The position numbers were made by a program, and so were the translations under genes. From positions 599,710 through 663,709 of the forward strand of contig RDEW01000021.1 of assembly GCA_011109175.1 (NCBI GenBank): 64,000 bases of DNA, given 5' to 3'. This DNA is from Dicyema japonicum (lineage: Eukaryota > Dicyemida > Rhombozoa > Dicyemidae). The notes under the pieces were generated by a model. It searched no databases and was not told the origin of the DNA. It saw only the letters and a list, made by a program, of their open reading frames with translations. Every line of letters begins with the position of its first letter. The first letter of the stretch is position 1. Positions 11,740 to 25,250 of the stretch are shown here, in pieces.

Positions 11740-14060
11740 GAACCAGAAAATCACCGTCATAACCAAAACGAAAAAATTCAGATAATCCCGGCCTCCTTTA
11801 TCAGTTTTTGCATCTTTTACTGGTGTTCAGACTATGTACCGGAATATCTTGATAAGGACCGGGTTCAAACGCATTAATCCTCTACTAAAATTTGCCACAC
11901 TCACATTAACTATAGATTCAAAGCTTCTGGGCAGGATTTCATTGCAAAAGATTTCCTCAATTTCCTTTGATTGAAGGTTATAGATTTTAGTCATGTTCAT
12001 TACGGCAAGTTTCGTCCCCCAACCAGCACATGCATAATTAATTTAGGTTCATTGTACTGCTTGTAGAGTAAATCAAATCCATTTAGATTTTTGGAGTCTC
12101 TTAGATTTCCCAGCAAAGCCTTCATGAAGTTAATCTTCCTCGTATAAGCCGTTATTACCTTATCAACGTGGATGACTTCGACGATCCTATGGGTTTTATT
12201 TTTCGGGAAAGTTTTCCCTCTAACTAGACGTCAACTAATAGTTCCTCTTGTCTTCTGTATGACATTAAAAGGGTCTTCTATGGAATTGCTCTAAGTTGAT
12301 TTCCATAGAGTCGCAAACTTAGATTGTTCAGGCTGTCCTGTAATCTCCGCGTCGGTAATACTCACACCCAACAACTATATCATCCGCATAGGACAGTACA
12401 TGTCGTTGTAATTTTGTGGAATTGGTAGATCATTTGCAATAAGATTGAATAAGAGAGGAGATTATGAGGAACCTTTAGTAAAGGAATTTGGTAATAGTTT
12501 CAATACAGAACATCGTTTACCTTGGAGTACTCAGGAAATTCCCCAACTATAACTTCAGGTTTCTGTCAATGTTAAAGAAATAAATTGTGTGGGATAATTT
12601 TCCTTAGAAAAAAGTCAAATACCTTCCGGACGTGGATTGACAATCAACTCTTCTTGTTCAAGTCTTTTTGTATAGGCCATCTGTTATGAATTCCTTTAAT
12701 GTATTTAGGTGTGAGACAGCTGATCCCCCTCTTTGAAGATATGCCGAAACCTGGTATCTGTGAGGGAAGTGAGATGTGTGTCATAACCAGCCTTTCTAGG
12801 ATTCGTGACTGGACACACTCTCACACAATGCTTCAGGAATTTGTTTAGATCCATCTGGTCAAGGTCTCCTTCATTCTTGCTGTCAGCGTTTTTAATGTTC
12901 CGTAATATCTTCCACATTTTGTAAAATGAACCATATTTGTTCATGGCGGTGGATATGCGACCCAGTTTCCTTCTTTTTAAATGTTTTACACTTTTGGAGA
13001 TCTCCTTGTTCAATACTGGATCCTGTTAACAGCATATCTTTTTAGATACGTCTAGCGTTTAATTTTAGTATCGTATTGCCTTTTCGAGGGTTTTACAGTT
13101 CCTTTTCTGACGAATAAATTTCTCCCTCGAGAATCACTTTATTAAAGTGATGTACTGCCTTATCTAGGGGGTTGAAATTATAAGGATGCAAGTTCATTTT
13201 AATATCCTGTCCAGTCAGCATTAATATAGTCATAATGTAACATATGTTTTGGCTGAGTAGATGGAGAGCAGTTGATCTTATTCAAAATGGGGTTGTGGTC
13301 CCTAAGTCATAATTTACGGACCAGCAAATAATTCGTGTTGAGCAAATAGTAATATCCAGCTATGTAACAGAATCATTATACGGGGTTAGTGTATTACTCT
13401 TGGGTCGTTTACAGTGGACAGATTTTCCAGTTGGGAAATAATTAGATTCCTCGTGTCTGGTGGTTGTTTCCCGTAGATGAAGGGTGTTTGGCGCTAAAGT
13501 ACTCGGAAACCGGCAAGTTATCAAAATTATCAAAGTCAATCGGGCAAATACACTGTCCTACCCAATGATCCTTATGCACAAGATCTTGAAGGGCAAACAT
13601 AGATGTTGCCGATAAAAATAACTCCGAGTGAGGTCTGTACCGATAGCCCAATAACTTCTTTGCTAGAGTCTTCAGCCAGTTTCCTGAATAAAGAGGAGTT
13701 TTATTGAACATAATTCCTTCACTGATAAGGGTCAGTAGACTCCCGCTTCGGATTAATCCGCTCTCGATATGATAAATCCATAAAATTTAGGAGTGGTGGA
13801 ACTTTCCGAAAGCTTGGTTTCTTGTAGGGGGGAGATAACGATCTTGTTTCTCTCCAAGAACAACTTTAGCCCCGGTGTTTTGCCACTGACTCTATTAACG
13901 TTTAGGTTCAATCCGTTCAACTTTCTGGGTCCAAGATTCTGGTTGACATCACCAAAAGTGACGAGTCTCTACCAGAAAAATGATCGAACGTGGAGGAACT
14001 ATCGTCTAGAGGGAACTCCTCTGGATGGTTGTGACAGATACGTGGACAGATCCCCAAGAT
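11740..14060 (-). mobile_element. LINE B, decayed, minus strand
   Basis: Degenerate LINE B copy. On the minus strand there is endonuclease-like sequence at 13711-13442 (NWLKTLAKKLLGYRYR, then a conserved D/N-rich block). A pre-RT region lies at 13013-12705 (YGSFYKMWKILRNIKN) and RT remains lie around 12470-12360. The pieces lie in several frames with many stops. The endonuclease block matches the LINE B copy at 44.6 kb (NWLKTLTHKLLGYRY in translation), which supports one family. The neighbouring 14100-14740 is AT-rich with no feature seen. Confidence 0.65.
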
Positions 14061-14749
14061 AGACAAAAATCGAAAGTTCTCCAAAGAGGTTATGATCAAC
14101 GAGTTGTACCACGTGGGTGATCTATTAATTAAAGTGATATAAAATTATTGATTATCTTAGTGAGTATTGATTAAAACTATAGGTCGAACTTTAATGAATA
14201 ATTATGATAATATAATATTTTGAAAACAAATTTATGATAATTATTAACAAAAACATTCTTTAATTTCTAAATTATAGGCAATAACTTTTAACTAGTCAAG
14301 ATTTTCGCGGTTATAAAAGTTATTTACAACGTGTTTAATGCTTCAGATATGAAAAATACGATTTACAAGTTAAATTGAAAGTCCAGGATTAATAAACGTG
14401 GTTTTTGGTATTAAAAAATAAAACAAAATAAAATAAATAAATTGGGTTGTTGAAAAAATAAATAAATAAAATAAAATAGTTTGGTTGTTGCGAGTTATTT
14501 CCTGTCTGGTTTGTTCTCGTTTCTTAACATTTTTATTATATTCTGACTTTTTTACTATAGAAGATGTCATATATTTAGAGAGATTTTACTCCCCCAGTTC
14601 TTCTTAATGAATGTCCTGGTTGTTTCGAGGAAGCTCCCAAAAGATGGTTGAGAATCGGGGGTCTTTTAAATTTCACAACTTCCATAATTAACTTCTTAGA
14701 AACACATTTTCCATACGTAGTTTTGTATTAAAATTTGTAGAATAAAACA

Positions 14750-15011
14750 ATGAAAGAGAAATTAGAGGCTGTAGAACTGGGTATCTTGAGACCAGATCTG
14801 GACCCAACGGAAATTGTAAGTTGTCCTATTTATCTGGAAGACCTGTCACCGACATCCAAAGTCACTGAATTGAGATGTAAGCACTACTTTCATCTTCCCT
14901 ACATTTACGAATGGCTCTCACTAACCTATTTCCTTATTGTAGATTGATTATCCCACCAGTTGTCCGGTTTGTAGATGCCGCATTTTCACTAATCCTGGTG
15001 TTTTTTCCTAA
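14750..15011 (+). pseudogene. RING-H2 finger gene, degraded
   Basis: Looks like a small E3 ubiquitin-ligase RING-H2 protein starting at ATG 14750. The frame reads SCPIYLEDL, then ELRCKHYFHLPYIYEWL; a second frame, after about 23 nt, reads YPTSCPVCRCRIF and stops at 15009-15011. The order C..(C)...C.H..H..(C)..WL...CPVC is that of a RING-H2. However, zinc ligands 2 and 6, normally Cys, are both Tyr (a TGT to TAT type change). The expected short intron before the last exon ends in attgtag but has no GT donor. Two lost ligands plus a lost donor suggest decay. A divergent but functional protein cannot be excluded. Confidence 0.55.
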
Positions 15012-17330
15012 ATGAATTTGTTAGTTTTGGTTAGATTGAGAGTTGGTTGTGCGAATCTCTTAGTCAGATTTAGCTACTACAAGATGGAAAGTGACCTTGT
15101 GGTCTACCTCAGGGTGTCAGATGGATGTGTCTTACATAGTACTCAGATAAAGAACAACTTAATTACCCTATCCGTTCACTCAATGGAGTTCCCGATTGCG
15201 ACCATCGAGCACCAGACTACTCAGTATTTTACTCAGAACGAGCAAATGGGACCCATGGTATGTGGTCATACATTCTTCCATTCCTTCACTGACACCAGAG
15301 AACGTAGCCTCGGATAACCACATCGAAGTGATTACCATTAATGTCAACTCCCTACACTCTCATCATATGTAGATCCCGTCTTCATCATGATGCCAGCTTG
15401 GAATTCCTACCCAACTTCAATAACGTTATCATGACCTTAATTCTAAGGACTATTCCACTCAGTTAACATACGAGGACAACAAATCATCTCATAACTCGAA
15501 CACCATGTTATACTGAACAACCGCAACCAACACACAAGATGTGGAACTCGTCCCGGGGATCCAAACACATCTCTTTACCTTTCAATGTGCTCACCCACGA
15601 ACGCATTGCTGATTAACTGGAATGTCAGATATGACATATCTGTCTGATCCGATCATCATTGAAATGACTATTTTCACTACAAAACGATCAGACGGACATT
15701 TGCAAACTACAGGAAAACGAATTGGATAACTTTAAGGATGAAATAGAAAGATCTTGGTTGACTTTACTATTTACAAATTCACGTATTCAGATAATGCCGT
15801 GGCGTTTTAAACTCTGCATATTGTCGGTGAGAAAGAAACCAATCCCCAAAGACTTCATCAGGGATTATAACCCTGCTTTAATAATGAAATCCTCCACCTC
15901 ATTCATGAGAGGAGACGCTTAAAGTGATCGAAGATCAATCAACAAAGAAAACTATCCTCACTGGATAAGCAACTAACCATGTAGATTTCTAAAGTCAAGA
16001 ATGAAAAACGGACTGAATTTATTTCTTACCTCAAAATCAAAACCTAAAAATATGGAGATTCATCAAGGATGTTCAGGTCAGTCAAACTGATTCCGGTTCC
16101 TTTCATTAAGGGATGCTTGTTCTGGTCTCAATTGACCTGAAAAAAAGACAAACTAAAGATTTTTGCCGTTATGAAAAGAATTTGATGTCCTATTATTACA
16201 ATACCAGTCACATTCAAATGTCCAAAGATATTCGATCTAAGAGAGCACAACTAACACGAAGTACGAGGGGCAATCCAAGTTTCCGTACCGCTAATCCATT
16301 GCTTGATCCAAAATGCGTGCAACTTTCCTGCCAAAAACCATGATGGTCTATGTATCCTCCATTTGAAATACCTCCGATCTGACTGACTCATTGCTATCAT
16401 GGCCATTTATGAATTCTCAATCAACCCATGTATTATCACTATGTTATGTAACAAACTGATAATTATAAGTAGTCAAAAACAACAATGATTCCTCCTCCCC
16501 TTCTTACTACAGAAATATTTTCCTTGCCTCAGCTGTATCGATGATTTTGGAAAGAATAGTCTCGAACAAGATTTCAGGCCACCTCAACCTTTCCAAATCA
16601 CAACATGGCTTTCGTTTCTTCACTCAACAACCTCCCATTTATCCACCTCGACACAGTTTATTGCCGACGGTTTTAATAATTCGAAATCCACTGAAAGAAC
16701 TGTTCTGGTCTCAATTGACTAGAAAAAAAGCGCTTACATCATTTTCCGCGTGGTTCTCTCAAACAAGATCAGTTCATCAAATATCCTTCAAATATAGCAG
16801 TCCTGGATCACAAACATCTGTTCCGGAAAAACATATCTTGATTCCGCTACTTCCTCAATGGTGTCCGTTTTCTCGGGGATCCGTTTTCTCATCATCATTT
16901 TTTAACCTATACCTCAGCGACATCCCAACAATCCAGAAAACGACCCTTCTATCATACGCCTATAACATTACGGTCTCTTGCATTGTCCAAAGACATTTGA
17001 CTTTGGTTTCTGACCGAATGGTGACAAATTGGATGTCTCCATGCACATCAAAATCCTCAGTGACAATTTTTATAACTGACCGAAGACAATTTACCTAAAG
17101 ACAGAGTATATGCCTCGACAACAACTTCTCCCAGTTGTTAAATATCCTCGAAGTCACCTTTGACACGTCACTCAGTTTTAACAAACACGTTGAAGTGCTT
17201 TGCATAAATTCGATTTATTACGGAAAAAAGTGAGCATATGGTCATATAGTGGCAGCTCTGATTACGTGGCTATTTCGTCTCAGGATAGTGAGTGAGATTC
17301 ACTCAAATAACCATCAGCACTCACGGGGGT
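15012..17330 (+). mobile_element. LINE B, decayed
   Basis: Plus-strand LINE B remnant in many frames. RT pieces are at 16541-17098 (ILERIVSNKIS, QHGFRF, an APTILF-like FNLYLSDIPT, and LLSYAYNITVS in place of YADD). The replacement of the catalytic Asp pair and frequent stops show inactivity. A short stretch near 15235 (TQNEQMG) also occurs in the LINE C fragment at 17.5 kb, so the copy may be chimeric or nested. Confidence 0.65.
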
Positions 17331-17419
17331 CTCATGATAGTGTAGAAATAAGAGAACCAGATGTTTCAAAGACGAGTGAAACAAACAAAAAACCATTTGG
17401 TAGGACTTAAACCTCTCAG

Positions 17420-17900
17420 CTTACTCAGCGGCAGAACATGCTCCAGAGGTACTCTGGAGTAGGCTGTAAGGGGCAAACGTGTCGATGCCGGTGACGTCCC
17501 AGAAAAGAGGTTTCCCCGCTTTAAAAGGGTAGATAGTCATCAAGGTAGATAGTCCCATCTGTTCGTTTTGCGTCACGCCTGCAAAGACCGACTGGTTCGA
17601 GCATGGAGGGATGTCCGGCGATGTCCAAACCTTGTTTTGCACGAAGGGAAACCAAGATTAAACATTCTTTGAGTAATAGCTGGCCACTCGAATGGTCAGG
17701 AAAAGGAATGATTTACCATATAGTACAAGCACTTTGTTAGGACGACGGTAAACTATGCCTCCCCAAGGTTGGTCCCTTGCATTATGCCTCTCGCCTAAAA
17801 AAGTTGCAGCAGGTCCAAAAGTCAGCATTGAGAGCTTTAACGGGGTGTTTGAAATTAACTCCAATGTGCACTTACACTGGGGGTCGAGATCCAAACTCTG
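17420..17900 (-). mobile_element. LINE C C-terminal domain fragment
   Basis: The minus strand reads PLFWDVTGIDTFAP followed by TSGACSAAE (17520-17421). This is the conserved C-terminal block of LINE C polyproteins (WDVT.VDT ... SGA..AA), also present at 49.27 kb on the plus strand (VSGACSAADKAERSK). The upstream open frame 17894-17658 has RPNKVLVLYGKS in the place expected for the 'RPDG..L.PW..G' block. Dead fragment. Confidence 0.75.
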
Positions 17901-17929
17901 GGTGACACCTTGAAATGAAGAACATACAA

Positions 17930-18330
17930 ATTATTCGACAATCACTTGACCCGAACCATCCAACATTTCCATTTCTTAATTCCACAAACCTTAGACACAT
18001 TTGGAGAACATTCACTGATATTCAAGAACACTAAAGAAATTCCCACTTTCGAAAAGACCAAACCTGAAAAAAATGTATGCATGACTTAGGATCTACACGT
18101 GCTATAAGAACCTTTGAAGAGAATAAGATACTGGAGAGCATACCTCCTAAAATTAATGTTCAGGACTGCTTCTTCCGAGGACCGTCAGAGTGAAACTTTT
18201 TCGTTCACGATGTGGACATCATCCGTCTATGGTTGGGAGAAAAGTTAGGGATCTCTTTACTTTCTCTAGGTCTCCGGGACTCGACGTCAAAGTAATGTAT
18301 ATTTGGGAGCATTTTTTAGCTGTTCCCAGT
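17930..18330 (+). mobile_element. Possible LINE C-terminal remnant
   Basis: A plus-strand frame near 18185-18290 reads VKLFRSRCGHHPSMVG, resembling the R.G.HH.SM motif in the tail of some LINE polyproteins. Only this short match supports it. The stretch up to the start of the next LINE B copy (18540) has nothing else recognisable. Confidence 0.35.
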
Positions 18331-18540
18331 TTACTACATGTTAGCGAAACTGGTTAATAATTTGATGTGGAAAGTCCTTGGTAAAAGCAGTGTGTTTGGT
18401 TCTTCTTGGTAGATCAAGCAAACGAGGGGCATCCAGAACAAAGTTGTCAATGTGACAAACTGGTGACAAGTTTATTTATTAGCTTAATAACTATTTGTCT
18501 CCACTAATTTGTATAAACTATAGAATTAACAAGTATCTAT

Positions 18541-20990
18541 ATGTTTGAGTTAATAATTTTATTGTCTTGCAATAAATATGAATTGGAAAATGCACGTGTC
18601 ATGTGGTTCGCCGGTTCTGGTGGCGCAAGTTGTGGACCATACTTCACAATCAAAAAAGACCCACCACCATTTCCAATTCAAGAAGACTATCTTTCCTGGA
18701 CAGCCCCCCAATTGGTCTGCCTCACCCAACTTGGTCGAAGCCCTGCTGATGCTCTCCGGAGATATAAACCCAAATCACGGTCCACCAAAAGCCCTCGTCC
18801 TCTTACAACTAAACATTAACGGAATAAGAGGGAAGGTCCTGGAGCTCAGAGACCTTCTGAAAAAACAGGACACAGACATTTGCCTACTTCAAGAAACAAG
18901 ACTATCTTCCTCCACTCCCTCCCCTGTCTTCCCAGGCTACAACATCATTTGACGTGACCGCCCCTCGGGTCGCGGAGGTGGAGTCATCACTCTCATCAAG
19001 AAAGAAATCCCTTTCACGGAGAGAGCACATCTCTACTTCCTCCATCCCGTTGAATACACCGGAATTTCAATTTCAACCAACTTTGGATGCCTAACAATAC
19101 TGAACCTCTACGTACCTCCTCCCGGTTCATGCCCAAAAGGGTACAGCTTCTCACTGCCAGACATCGTTTAGCCCATTAACCTATTAGTATATGGAGACCT
19201 GAACGCGAACCATCCAATGTGGTTCAAAAACCAACCTGGAAGACGCCAGGGGAACCCACCTGCTATCGACGCTGAACCAACTTGTAATATTAAACAATCC
19301 CAGATTCAAAACAAGAACACCCTACAGAGCAAACGACAGAACTTCCTCCCTCGCCCTGATACTTGCTTTTCCAAAAATTACCGCCCTAATCAATTGGTCA
19401 ATATCATACGACACCACCAGTGACCATAACCCCATCATCACGTTCAAAGGAAGATTGTTCATTGAAAGGAAAACAATGTTACGACCAGACTACAAAAATG
19501 TCAACTGGAGTTTGTTCTCACTTCGTCGATTATAACTTTCATAGTTTTGACCCTAACAGCTTCAACTCTCTCAATAACGCTTTACTCTACTTCACTGGTG
19601 TACTGCGTGAGGGTATGAGGACTTTTATCAAAAGAAAGCCAGTCCACTTCACGAAGAAGCCTTCCCGCGCACCCGACTCACTAACGAGAGAAAGAAGTTG
19701 CCTAAAAAGCCTACAGAATCAGTCTTGGAAACCAGGACAAAGATCCGAGCCTTGGAGAGAGATCAGATACAAGACTAATGTAAAACAGGAAAGAGACTGG
19801 AATAGTCATTTTTACACATTAAACAAACAGTCCTCTTTTACAAGGATGTGGAATTCACTTTGGGGCTTTACCAACTCTTTTGGACCGCCTCCTTGCAAAG
19901 ACTTAGAGAAAGATAACTTTTTAAACAAGATTATAAAATTTTACTCCTCCGTAAGCTTCATCTTACACCAGAAAACTAAGGGTCCACCCACATCCTTTAC
20001 AAAACCAAAACGCGAGGCAACCTCGAACAGCCTTTCAATGACGTAGTGCGGAAAGATATTCAAAACCAGAAATCGTCTTATGCAAGTGGTCCAGATGGAA
20101 TTCCCTCGATTGTACTTAAGAAGATAGGCCCCTACACCATCTTGGCTTTGACCAGAATTTACAACCTCTCCATCAGTAGGAACTCGATTCCCACTATGGA
20201 AATTATCCCATATTTGGCTCAACTCAAAACCTGGACGGGCGATCGACTCATCAGCTTCGTACAGACCAATATCCATTTTGTGTGCCACCTTCAAAATCCT
20301 GGATAAACTCATTCTCGATCAGATTAAACCTTACCTCCCAGACGTATCTTTCCAACATGGATTTAATAGGCTCGTTCCACAACTACCCACCTAACTTGCC
20401 TAACAAAATTCATCAAGGAAGACCTTCAACGCAAACCTCGGCATCAAAAGACCATTATGTGTACCATTTGACTAATACCTAGGAAACTACTCACTATGAA
20501 GATCTATGGCTCTAACATTCCGAACAACCTGAAGATTTGACTTTTGACTTGCTAACTTCCTCAACGGACTAAGAGGAAGAGTAATCTCCCATTCGACATT
20601 TTCAATCACTAAATTTCTACCGAACGGGGTCTTCAAGGATCCCTCTCTCTCCCATTCTATTCAACCTATTCATGAGCGACATGCCTTCCTACAGCTGCGA
20701 CGATACCCCATTCCTTGCTTACACCGACGACTTAATCCTAGGAACAAAAGACCAATGCATCCACACAGCGGGTTCCCGCTTACAAGATTAACTGGATAGC
20801 CTGAACTGTTGGCTTACGAGGAACCAACTACACACAAGTCCTGAAAACTCTATGACTAACTCAGCGTCTCCATTGACTCTAAATGGAATAACAATCCCCT
20901 CCACAAATTCAACCAAAATACTGGGGGTCACATATGACCCACTAATGACCTTCAACAAACATGTGAGCAACACTCCTCCTCGTCATTAAA
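18541..20990 (+). mobile_element. LINE B, best-ordered copy (EN + RT)
   Basis: The most collinear LINE B copy. It has an APE endonuclease at 18800-19210 (LQLNINGIRGK, ICLLQETRL, RGGGVITLI, YGDLNANHPMW), a linker, then RT at 20050-20990 (GPDGIPSIVLKKIG, FAYTDDLILG in place of YADD, then STKILGVTYDP). The order is that of Jockey/CR1-type elements. It has several in-frame stops (for example just before 18952 and near 19170) and frame shifts, so it is not active as assembled. No ORF1 gag-like protein is recognisable upstream. Confidence 0.85.
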
Positions 20991-21697
20991 ACCAACCCCA
21001 TAAAGACCTCTCCCACCTTCCCAACTCCATGATCTATTCCACAGAAGTAATCCGAGTCCATCTCCTTCAGATATCCGTGCATTCATGTTGAAATCGACTT
21101 GCCTGTCGAGACGTTTCTAGTCACGTATTGTTGTATGATAAAACGGCCTATGAGGCATTAACTAATGGGGGTAGATCCAAAAGATGTTTTCTATTTCCGT
21201 CTTTCACCCTGTCTCTTGGGTTAATTAAACATTCAAGTCATGGAAAAAATAAGTCATGAAAACCGTATCACTTGCAAAAGATAAAGATCATGGCAATTGA
21301 AGGTCTTGTGGACTATGGAATATCTCTCTAGCGGAATATAACCTTTTGCCTCTAGGGACGTCATAAATCAATGGTTTATAAATAATCTGATGCTCTAATT
21401 TATTATCGAATTTACAGATTCACGGGAAGTACCTGGGAGAATATAAAAAATACATAATTTTAACTATGAATTGTTTTTATATAAAATCACCTTATTTCAG
21501 TTTGACTTTGTCTTCGGGAAGATCCTAACGACATAAATTACCAAAAATCTGGAGTCATGAGTGATAATCAGAAAGCAAGTGATTTTAAATATCCAGAAAT
21601 AGAAATTGCATAACTACAGCTGTGAGAACTACTTCAAGGAAACATCCACTAAAGTGGGAGTAGCAAATGATCCATTTTAATGGGATCCAAGTGTTTC

Positions 21698-22003
21698 CTA
21701 TGACAGTTCTATTACATGATGCCACACAGAACTAGGAAGGGAAGAAATAAAAACAATGAAATCTTCTAACGAGTATCCAGTTGGCGCAATCTCGGTCATT
21801 AACCTCCACAGGGAGTTTCTTCTATCTCTCCAAATACAAAACTGATCTAATCCATTGGTAAATAGTAAAATAGAAGATTCCGAAAGTACAACAGACATGC
21901 ATCTGCCAATTTTGAGATGGTCTGTATTGTACGAAATGTCTCTGTGCTTCATGGTAGATAAAAACATGAGCATAGTCGAGGTGATAAACTCGGAAGTAGA
22001 CAA
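21698..22003 (-). CDS. Unidentified open reading frame
   Basis: An open minus-strand frame of about 100 codons with ordinary amino-acid composition (FCIWRDRRNSLWRLMTEI, then YSLEDFIVFISSLPSSV). The surrounding 21000-22430 has no other recognisable gene. I do not recognise a family; it could be an exon, a transposon ORF1 piece or chance. Confidence 0.25.
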   Translation of the reverse strand: MSTSEFITSTMLMFLSTMKHRDISYNTDHLKIGRCMSVVLSESSILLFTNGLDQFCIWRDRRNSLWRLMTEIAPTGYSLEDFIVFISSLPSSVWHHVIELS

Positions 22004-22473
22004 TGAAAGGAAATGTTTGATTCACAAATTATCTAGGAGATCATCTGCAAGAAGCTACACATATAGAAATCTATGAATTTTGCTAGTAGTAGTTGAGGAA
22101 ACCCAAACTTGGAGAAAACCTTTTTTTGGAGGATGACCTCAATTTTGTTGAGATTTTATCATTTTAATAGTAATAATGAAATTTTTCTTTTGTAATAAAC
22201 CCCCAAATGAGGAAAATTAGTGTGAATTAGAAAGGGTATGACCGGAAGTTAATTTTTGCTCCATGACAAATTTTGCTTCTGGTACTCCATTTCATAACTA
22301 GGTCTTCTTTGTCAAAGATGATAACAAAATCGTGACTACAGGGAGACATTTGACTTGACTAAAATCCCTTAGTCTCCGATGGCTCATCCCTAGCCGGATA
22401 GCCTGATTTCCGTATTCAAATGGGGTTGTGTCCTTGGGTTGCTATACAACCTGAACATCCGTTAAGCATCCAT

Positions 22474-22911
22474 TCAGTGTAATGCCACACGTGGTATGTC
22501 TGAACAATGATGTTTTGCTAAATGAGAAGATGTACAACACTATAATTGAGATCTGCATAGCACTTTCCCTCTTCTTCGAAGACCGAAAAAAACAAACTGA
22601 GTTCAACGAAATGCCTTGTGTCTTCTTCCTTCGTTGGAAAATGCCTTTTTCGTCTCGCACAATTCAAAAGAGTTCATAAAAATGATCAGGACACCTTAGT
22701 TTTTTAAAAAACCAAAAGACCACTCATAACATGACTGTTCATGTGGAGAAATCCAGATAACCCTGAAGAAAAATACAGAGATCGAGCGTGCACATTCCTG
22801 AAAGAAGTTCCGAAAAACATGTTGCCGGTCGACCATTTGAGGATAATTTCTAAATTTTTAGAAAATGGGATCACTTATGACTCCCATCCTTATCGGCGGT
22901 TTGGGTCTTAA
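22474..22911 (+). CDS. Unidentified open segments (two)
   Basis: Two open plus-strand stretches of coding-like composition. One is at 22477-22679 (MPHVVCLNNDVLLNEKMYN...) and one at 22735-22911 (WRNPDNPEEKYRDRACTFL, then LPVDHLRIISKFLENG). They lie in different frames and may be exons of one gene or parts of a mobile element. No domain recognised. From 22920 to 23700 I see nothing supportable. Confidence 0.25.
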
Positions 22912-23719
22912 GAACAAAACTGTTCAGATACAATATTGAATAGAAATGTACTAGTTAAACTATACTCTACCAGTTGCTCTAGATCCGAAAGTCCATCTCA
23001 CAGTTAAGGAATGGGGTATGTTCGTAATATAGAGTTAAACAGTTAAACAGATAAATCACAAAATGGTTGATCAAGCTACTATGTTTCTTCTTAAAGTCAC
23101 GCAAAAGACGATCATTTGATTGGTTTTAAATTTCATTGAGCTCAGACAGTGAAATTAATCAAATCTCATAAACACGGACCATGTTATAATCATAGCTCAT
23201 TATACCAAATATATCCAAAAGAATGCACGCTTATATTTAAATTTCAAAAATTTTGTAAAAATAAATTATTAAATGTCATATTGTGAAATAAAAATAAAAA
23301 CATTATTGTAGTTTAACGTTCCACCAGTAAACCCAGTGATCCTGGTGTAAATATTAATTCACATTCCCATTGAGAAAGTTATGATCTTCCCGTCGCTTGT
23401 GGCAACCCATGGATGATCCGATCTGTTAGACTCCTACACTCTCTTCTCAAGATTGCGATTTTTCCGAGGCTGTCTAGATCAGGTATGTTAAGCTCAAAAA
23501 GCTAAAAGGCTACATAATTTAAGTATACAAGTAGGCAACACTAATAAACAAGAAAAACACCGTAACCTTATATAAGTGAATTTGCCTTCTAAACGGTCAT
23601 ATTACGTTAACACTCCACAAATATAACAATAGTAATCAAATATTCAAGATTATCAAATCATTTTCACTTTTTAGTTTTGTCATAGAATGACTATTACAAT
23701 TTTTCGTATATCTTAAATG

Positions 23720-25250
23720 TATTACCACTTCCGACATTGATAGGGATGACAACGATCATCAGACATCCTTGTTCTCTGAAAAGATTTTATTGACTTCATG
23801 AAGGAAAACAACCGTTCACACACATAGATAGAGAAGAACATTGCAATAATCCACATTGAAAAATTTCTGAAGTTTTTGAATTATCAGGAAGGTATGAATA
23901 AAAGCCAGTTATTCCCACTTATAAGTATTTTGTTCTGAGTGTAGAATCAGACTGCATTTCTAATAGGTCAATCTTCAAATTTTAACAGAATGGGTTTTGA
24001 GTTCATTGCAGTTATGAAAATGGACAAAATTTTCATGTGACTTCCATACTCTTAGTTTTTAATGAAATGCTTGACCTCGTCATACAAGTGAGTGATGAGT
24101 TTGGTTTTGTCTTGTAATTTCACTTAAATGTGCAGTAATGTCCAAGGAAAATCTGGATATAACATTCATCTGTGTTTCTGCCTTTTTTCGTCAAAAATAA
24201 AGCGATTTGTGGTATCAGGAAATAAAATCGTTTGAGCACCTTGTGAAACAACAACCAACGGACTTCTATGTAGAATGGAACATCCGTGAAATGATATTTC
24301 ATGTCTTCTACCAGCTGACTGAAAAGGAACCTTCGATATAATGATGAGCGTAAAGTTTATGCGTAGGAACGTCTTCTGACCACGCAGAACACTCATGACC
24401 ACTGATTTTCTCTGGTGGTATCATTATAATGACGTGAAGATATACTTTCAATGTCTTCGACTGTATAATAATCCTTTGTGCGCCCATTGATATGCACAGT
24501 ATAGTTCATCTGCGTTTTCTTTTAACATGTTTAAAGTCAATGTTCATTATTAATGGCAAAATTGTTGGTGGCTTCCATCTAGAAGACCCTGAGCAGAGGA
24601 AGTATGATTCCATAATGTCGTAAGCATGAGAGGCATGATTCATCCGTAATATGTTACCAAATAATCCCTATCGGGTCTTGGTAATAATTGTATCCAAGTG
24701 CTCAGATTTAAAGCTGTATATAAATCTTGGTTTTTGATCACCATTGGGTAGTGTATCCATAGTAGAGTCCTAAGTTATTTTCTGTGATAAGCATTAAGTT
24801 ATCAACACATGTCCGAGTTAGTCCCCACGTTCCTTTGTTGTATAGCAGTATGGGTAGGAGAAAAGCATGTATATTCGTATTTTTATTGTCTTTAAACATG
24901 CACGTATTTCATCATGTCGATTCTAGTCTCTTCAATGTTATTTTGACAACATCTATCGTCGTTGAACATCTTCCATGTCGTCAAGCAAAGACCCAACTTT
25001 TTTTGCTCTCTTTCCATATCTCATCGGTAAGTTTGCTTTCTCGTTTGATTGTAGTACATATTTCTTCGTTGAATGTCTCCCAAGTCGTCAATAATTTCTT
25101 GCGGTAAGTTTGCTTTCTCGTTTGATTGTAATGTTCAACCTCTATGGTGTAATGTTCAAGTGTTCTTACTCCCATTTTTATATCGAGTATTATGGAGTTC
25201 CTTTTATATTTTAGTACTTTCCTACTATATGCAGAAAAACTCATAACCAC
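23720..25250 (-). mobile_element. hAT-family transposase relic
   Basis: Cut-and-paste DNA transposon remains on the minus strand. Diagnostic segments in the expected order: FHGCSILHRSPLVV/VPFYIEVRWLLFHKVLKRF near 24280-24220 (the hAT '..EVRWL..GKVL.RFF.L' motif), and FFSIYVCERLFSFMKSIKS near 23850-23790 followed by FQRTRMSDD (the C-terminal hAT dimerisation region, 'CE..FS.MK..KS..R.RL.D'). The N-terminal part (25250-24540) is heavily broken. A short repeat (caa/gtaagtttgctttctcgttt) occurs at about 25027 and 25104. Inactive. Confidence 0.75.

Noticed and set aside
14370-14570. 66-codon minus-strand hydrophobic frame
   Set aside because: Built of low-complexity aataaa repeats.
24784-25107. 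107-codon plus-strand frame with a signal-like start
   Set aside because: Antisense to the hAT relic; hydrophobic content arises from the opposite strand.
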